From: G963677325 sp963677325
GTDB taxonomy: Bacteria; Bacteroidota; Bacteroidia; Bacteroidales; Prolixibacteraceae
DNA: 64,000 bases
Direction of reading: 5' to 3'
NCBI GenBank assembly: GCA_963677325.2
Contig: CAXXGM010000008.1
Location: 806,001 to 870,000, forward strand
Of this stretch, positions 59,782 through 64,000 are shown in pieces. Position numbers and translations under genes: made by a program. Below the pieces are notes generated by a model. The model saw only the letters and a program-made list of their open reading frames with translations. It made no database searches and was not told the DNA's origin. Numbering within the stretch: position 1 is the stretch's first letter; every line of letters begins with the position of its first letter.

Positions 59782-61947
59782 ATGAAAGCAAGTTATTCCC
59801 GTAGGGATTTTGTTAAAAACTCTGCAATTAATGCCGTAGGCCTTGGAGTGGTCAGCAATGTGCCATTCTTTGGACAGACTCTTCTTTCCCCTGATAACGT
59901 GAGAAATCAAAGGCCTCCGTTTTCCCTTCTCCATTCTCCGCTCTCCCTTGCAGGTGCTCCAACCCGGGCCGCCAGCTGGTGGTGCAATATTGAAGATCTT
60001 TTATGGTCGCAAAAGAAAATTACGGATAAGATAAAACGAAGGGCGGCAGCATTTGCCGAGGCAAAGATAGATTCAGCCATCAATTTCGGATTTCACTTCC
60101 GGTTCGATTTTGCCAATTACTTTGGGCAGTTAAATGGTTATTACGCTAACGTTTGTGAAGAATTACATAAGCACAATATAAAATTTATTGACCACTATTC
60201 CTGTAATCTGGTCGCAAGGCCTAGAGGAGAAGCTGAATTTAAAAAAATACACCGTGGTCAAAGGCATGTTATATTGCTTTTTGATGATGAAGCAGCAGCT
60301 GAACATGCCCAATACGAAGGACATCATTTTAAAGATATCTGCGAAGTTGACCTAAGGGATGGAAGCAGGGGATACTCCCCGCGTTATCAGACAGAGCTCT
60401 TTTGTCACAATAACCCGGAATTCCTCGATATGCACGAAAAATATCTCCGCAGACTCATGAAAGAGGTTCCTTTTGATGCCATCGAGGTGGATGATATGGT
60501 TGAATACGGTGCGCTTACAACCTGCGGGTGTCCCTATTGCCGGAACAGATTCAAAAAGGATTACGGACATGAGATTCCTCCTTTTGGCGAAAAGTCTTTT
60601 TGGGGAGATACAACCAAAAGCTTCACTGAATGGGGAAACTATGAAAATCCGGTGTTCAGGGACTGGCTTAGGATGAAAACAGACTCCATTGTGGACCACG
60701 TGAAGATGGTTAAGCGAACCATCGGTGATAAACCTTTGATGACGTGTGTTTCCAGTTCTGGTCCCATCCTGCTGAATTCCTATTCACTGAATCTGGAAAG
60801 ACTGGCACCACATCTTGATCTGTTTATGCTTGAAAATGTGGGTACCAATATTAAATGTGTAAATTGGACCCGAATGGATGCAGAAGCAATGTTGCAGAAG
60901 GATGTTGCCAGCAAGAGGGGGAATGCTCCTGCTTTGGCTCTGAGTTACACGATCTACGAAAAAGGCGGGTATCTCGGTTGGAGTCTGAGCCGTTTCTGGG
61001 GAGTTGGCAACTGGAGCAGTACACTTAACGGGAGATTGGAAGAAGACCCCTCTGATGCGATGGAAATGGAAGATATCATAGGTCCTTGCAATAATTGGGA
61101 AGTAAAATACAGTAATCTTAATTATTTAGAAGGGAAGGATTTTACAGAGGTAAGGCTGGCAAGCAGTATTTACTGCAGGGAAAACGGCTGGCGCGGCGCT
61201 GACGGATTGGAGCAATGGGATAAAGTATCTGCCTGGACTGCCAACCTGATTAAAAGAAGCATAAATTACCGGTTTGTTCGTTCAGAAGAGCTTTCTGATG
61301 CAAAGGCTTTATGCCAGGAGAATACCCCTTTGATTCTGGATAGCCTTGGATGCATTTCAGACCGACAGTTCAGCGCTATAAAAACGTACCTGTCCAAAGG
61401 AGGCACAGCCTGGTTGGCGCTTCCCTTTGGCACTCACGATGAAAAAGGATTTAAAAGAAATGTTCCTTTGTCAGAGGATCTTCTAAAACATCACTATAAA
61501 AATCTTTTTATCATTGAAACTTCCACTGCTTCTGATTCATTGGAAAAGCTCATTCAAAACGGTAGTTTCCGTCCGGTGCTAAAACAGATCTCAGGAGATA
61601 AGGGATGGACGGTCAGAATCCGGATTCATGAAGATAAGCCTGTTCTTCATTTTATGAACACGGCGCTCACTGCTGTTGCTCATCCAACACTTAAAGATGT
61701 TCCCGGAGTACCGATTTTGATTGACATGGAATCAAAAATTAAAGATAATAATCTTACTTTTGAGATTGATTCTCAAAAAATTTCCCTTAATCAACTATCA
61801 CTGATGAGTCCCGAGTTCGGTAAAGAGGCGAGAAAGGTGACGATCAGCTTAGTAGAGAAAGGAGTTACAAACATTAATGTTAATTTAGAGGGAGTGAAAA
61901 CCTATGCGGTGATACAATCAGCCGGGGGCATAGGGCAGGGAGCATAG
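59782..61947 (+). CDS. GHL6-like putative glycoside hydrolase, tandem paralogue 3, Tat-exported
   Basis: The start at 59782 (MKASYSRRDFVKNSAINAVG) aligns with paralogue 4; a TTG at 59758 and an ATG at 59773 are less likely. The twin-arginine signal is intact. Residues about 45-60 (PPFSLLHSPLSLAGAP) derive from a pyrimidine-rich repeat arm at 59915-59948. The catalytic-fold landmarks are FDAIEVDDMVEYGALTTCGCPYCRNRFKKDYGHEIPPF, with V-E replacing C-D after DDM, LMTCVSSSGPILLNS with one Cys of the TCC motif lost, and HLDLFMLEN. The C-terminus is extended by GGIGQGA because of another repeat (61919-61982). It is the most altered member in the Cys positions. Confidence 0.74.
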   Translation: MKASYSRRDFVKNSAINAVGLGVVSNVPFFGQTLLSPDNVRNQRPPFSLLHSPLSLAGAPTRAASWWCNIEDLLWSQKKITDKIKRRAAAFAEAKIDSAINFGFHFRFDFANYFGQLNGYYANVCEELHKHNIKFIDHYSCNLVARPRGEAEFKKIHRGQRHVILLFDDEAAAEHAQYEGHHFKDICEVDLRDGSRGYSPRYQTELFCHNNPEFLDMHEKYLRRLMKEVPFDAIEVDDMVEYGALTTCGCPYCRNRFKKDYGHEIPPFGEKSFWGDTTKSFTEWGNYENPVFRDWLRMKTDSIVDHVKMVKRTIGDKPLMTCVSSSGPILLNSYSLNLERLAPHLDLFMLENVGTNIKCVNWTRMDAEAMLQKDVASKRGNAPALALSYTIYEKGGYLGWSLSRFWGVGNWSSTLNGRLEEDPSDAMEMEDIIGPCNNWEVKYSNLNYLEGKDFTEVRLASSIYCRENGWRGADGLEQWDKVSAWTANLIKRSINYRFVRSEELSDAKALCQENTPLILDSLGCISDRQFSAIKTYLSKGGTAWLALPFGTHDEKGFKRNVPLSEDLLKHHYKNLFIIETSTASDSLEKLIQNGSFRPVLKQISGDKGWTVRIRIHEDKPVLHFMNTALTAVAHPTLKDVPGVPILIDMESKIKDNNLTFEIDSQKISLNQLSLMSPEFGKEARKVTISLVEKGVTNINVNLEGVKTYAVIQSAGGIGQGA

Positions 61948-61982
61948 AGCAGAAGCTTTTCTCCTCTATGCCCTTTGCAATC
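61919..61982. repeat. Inverted repeat over the 3' end of paralogue 3
   Basis: gggcatagggcagggagcat followed by agagc faces ctcctctatgccctttgc. The left arm is translated as the last residues of the protein, and the right arm lies in the gap before paralogue 4. A possible terminator or processing hairpin. Confidence 0.65.
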
Positions 61983-62023
61983 TATAATTTAATTTTTTTT
62001 AAACTTTCAATAGCGTAAAACAA

Positions 62024-64000
62024 ATGAAATCTAATTATTCACGTCGGCAATTCGTAAAAAAATCAGCTATCAATGCCATAGGACTTGGTGTAGTCAGTAA
62101 TGTTCCTTTAATCGGACAAGCTTCACCAAAGAAGGAGCCTAAAACACAGGATGAAGAAATTAAGACTCTTAAAGTCTCATTTGTTCCTGTTCGTGCAGCC
62201 AGCTGGTGGGTTAATATTGAAGATCTTCAATGGTCTCAGAAGAAAATTGTAGATAAGATAAAATACCGGGCAGAAGCTTTTGCAAAAGCAAAAATTGATA
62301 CTGCCATTAATTATGGATGGCATATTCGGTTTGACTTTTCCAATTATTTTGGACAAATGATGGGCTATCATGCCAATGTCTGTGAGGAACTGCATAAATA
62401 TGGCATCAAATTCATGGACCATTATTCCTGTAATCATGTGGAGCGGCCAAGGGGAGAAGCTGAATTTAGAAAACTTCATAAAGGGCAGCGGCATCATGTG
62501 TTGTTGTTTCATGATGAAATGGCCGCAAAGCATGCTCAGTATGAAGGGCATTTCTTCAATGATATCTGTGAAGTTGATATAAGAGACGGGAGCAGAGGAT
62601 ATGCAAAGCAATACCAGATGGAGGCATTTTGCCATAACAATCCGGGATTTTTGGATATGCACGCAAAATATCTCCAAAGAATGATGAAGGAAGTTCCTTT
62701 TGACGGGATTGAAGTAGATGATATGTGCGACTATGCAGGGCTTACTACCTGCGGTTGCCCTTATTGCAGAGAGAGGTTCAGAAAAGATTACGGGCATGAA
62801 ATTCCTGCTTTCGACGATAAGAGTTTCTGGGGCGATACCTCAAAACCAATGTTACAGTGGGGAAATTATGAAAATCCGGCTTTCAGGGATTTTATTAAAA
62901 TGAAATTCGAATCGGCGGCTGATCATGTAAAAATGATCAAAGGTATCATCGGAGACAAACCTTTAATGTCTTGTTGCTCAAGCACAGGTCCGATTGTCCT
63001 GAATGCCATTTCACTCAACCTGGAAACTCTGGCGCCATACCTTGACTTCTTTATGCTTGAGAATGTTGGTACCAACGTCAATTGTGTGGATTGGGTAAGA
63101 ATGGACGCTGAAGCACTTCAGCAGAAAGACATAGCTATGAAGAGAGGCAATACACCTGCAATGGCTCTGAGCTATACGATCTACGAGAAAGGTGGTTACC
63201 TTGGATGGGGACTGAGCCGCTTCTGGGGAGTAGGCAACTGGGCCAGCACCCATAACCAGCGTCTGGAAGAAGATCCGGCTGATGCCATGCAAACTGAAGA
63301 TATAGTTGGTCCTTTCAATAATTGGGAAGTAGATCACAGCAATTTGAATTTACTTAATGGAAGAGATTTTGCTGAAGTGAGACTGGTCAGCAGCAGCTAT
63401 TGCAGGGATAACGGATGGCGTGGCGCTGATGGAAAGGAACAATGGGAAAAAGTAAAAGCATGGTCCTCCAGCCTGGTTAAAAACAATATAGGATACCGTT
63501 TTGTAAGATCGGCTGAATTAGAAAATCCTAAAGCCTTAAGCAATGAAAACACTCCGTTGATTCTGGATAGTCTGGGATGTGTTTCCGATCTTCAGTTCAA
63601 AGCCATTAAATCCTATCTTTCAAAAGGAGGAGCAGCCTGGGTGGCAATGCCTTTCGGTACTCATGACGAGAAAGGTAATAAACGTAATGTCCCTTTGTCA
63701 AAAGAATTAACTGGTGCGAAATACAAAAATCTTACTATTGTAGAATCTGCTTTAACTTCAGATCCATTAACTGCCCTGATTCAAAAAGGTAAGTTCCACC
63801 CGGTATTGAAACAGGTTTCAGGAGATAAAGGATGGGTTGCCAAAATAAGATTCCACGAGGGTAAACCAGTCATTCATTTTATGAATACTGCCCTTATTGC
63901 TGTTCCTCATCCAACCATTAAAGATGTACCGGGTATCGCGATTTTGAAAGACATCGATTCCGGTGTTAAGAACAATAAGCTCAGCTATGAAATCAATACA
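62024..64000 (+). CDS. GHL6-like putative glycoside hydrolase, tandem paralogue 4, Tat-exported (partial)
   Basis: The gene runs off the right edge; 659 codons are visible and only some 40-50 should be missing. The Tat signal is intact (MKSNYSRRQFVKKSAINAIG, then LGVVSNVPLIGQ). Landmarks: VRAASWWVNIEDLQWSQKKIVDKIK, KFMDHYSCNHVERPRGEAEF, FDGIEVDDMCDYAGLTTCGCPYCRERFRKDYGHEIPAF, LMSCCSSTGPIVLNA and ILDSLGCVSDLQFKAIKSYLSKGGAAWVAMPFGTHDEKG. It keeps all Cys positions and the signal, so it may be closest to the ancestor of the set. It begins about 76 bp after paralogue 3. Confidence 0.75.
   Translation, partial: MKSNYSRRQFVKKSAINAIGLGVVSNVPLIGQASPKKEPKTQDEEIKTLKVSFVPVRAASWWVNIEDLQWSQKKIVDKIKYRAEAFAKAKIDTAINYGWHIRFDFSNYFGQMMGYHANVCEELHKYGIKFMDHYSCNHVERPRGEAEFRKLHKGQRHHVLLFHDEMAAKHAQYEGHFFNDICEVDIRDGSRGYAKQYQMEAFCHNNPGFLDMHAKYLQRMMKEVPFDGIEVDDMCDYAGLTTCGCPYCRERFRKDYGHEIPAFDDKSFWGDTSKPMLQWGNYENPAFRDFIKMKFESAADHVKMIKGIIGDKPLMSCCSSTGPIVLNAISLNLETLAPYLDFFMLENVGTNVNCVDWVRMDAEALQQKDIAMKRGNTPAMALSYTIYEKGGYLGWGLSRFWGVGNWASTHNQRLEEDPADAMQTEDIVGPFNNWEVDHSNLNLLNGRDFAEVRLVSSSYCRDNGWRGADGKEQWEKVKAWSSSLVKNNIGYRFVRSAELENPKALSNENTPLILDSLGCVSDLQFKAIKSYLSKGGAAWVAMPFGTHDEKGNKRNVPLSKELTGAKYKNLTIVESALTSDPLTALIQKGKFHPVLKQVSGDKGWVAKIRFHEGKPVIHFMNTALIAVPHPTIKDVPGIAILKDIDSGVKNNKLSYEINT

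Overview
The window looks like chromosomal DNA of a free-living or gut-type Bacteroidota (Bacteroidales/Marinilabiliales-like; I cannot name the genus). Evidence: promoters carry the Bacteroidota -7 element TAnnTTTG, start codons follow A/T-rich leaders with no clear Shine-Dalgarno sequence, and the families are typical of the phylum (DUF4369-TlpA proteins, FHS-type sugar permease, DUF1080, GHL10, GH20, GH123, DUF6266-like and DUF5009-like remnants). No rRNA, tRNA, CRISPR array or SusC/SusD pair was seen.

Layout. 1-1016 (-): 5' end of a large secreted macroglobulin/TonB-plug-type protein. 1298-1415: 11-bp tandem repeats in inverted arrangement. 1554-5378 (-): three tandem AraC-family paralogues. 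5561-15909 (+): a long operon (Tat-type DegT aminotransferase, GH20-like, second DegT, neutral-ceramidase-like, alpha/beta hydrolase, third DegT, beta-propeller lipoprotein) closed by a strong terminator. 16161-18445 (+): Gfo/Idh/MocA oxidoreductase and cytosolic DegT. 18745-21793 (-): two DUF4369-thioredoxin lipid/thiol proteins, one frameshifted. 22804-28987 (+): DUF1080 protein and three tandem GHL10-like hydrolases. 29674-42345 (+): Tat FAD oxidoreductase, MGH1/GH63-like glycosidase, split SGNH hydrolase, ROK kinase-MurQ fusion, URO-D-like protein, FHS permease and GH20 hexosaminidase. 42346-49769: an accessory island with three toxin-antitoxin pairs, a nuclease-like protein, hypothetical genes, repeated 3' ends of a DUF6266-like gene and a DUF5009-like remnant. 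49770-51276 (-): secreted hypothetical and a GH30 protein that has lost its catalytic centre. 51521-64000 (+): GH123-like protein, ceramidase-like protein and four tandem paralogues of a GHL6-like glycosidase family, the last cut by the window end.

How the genes work together. Most enzymes are exported and point to breakdown of amino-sugar-containing glycans or glycoconjugates (GH20 twice, GH123, GHL10, GH30 remnant, ceramidase-like proteins), with cytosolic handling by a ROK-MurQ fusion and an FHS permease. The role of the exported PLP-dependent DegT proteins is unknown.

The best candidate for something undescribed is a shared promoter architecture. Two direct copies of GACAAnnnnnTA exactly 21 bp apart lie 35-36 bp upstream of a TAnnTTTG element. 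It occurs at seven places: before two of the araC genes, between the third araC and the DegT operon, and before the Gfo/Idh operon, the DUF1080/GHL10 operon, the ceramidase/GHL6 operon and a dead DUF5009-like gene. This is what an AraC-family activator site should look like (two half-sites two helical turns apart) and it ties the scattered operons into one probable regulon. Other points of interest are palindromic repeats that have entered reading frames, two nested inverted-repeat elements whose cores are inverted relative to their arms, and a row of cassettes separated by copies of one gene's 3' end.
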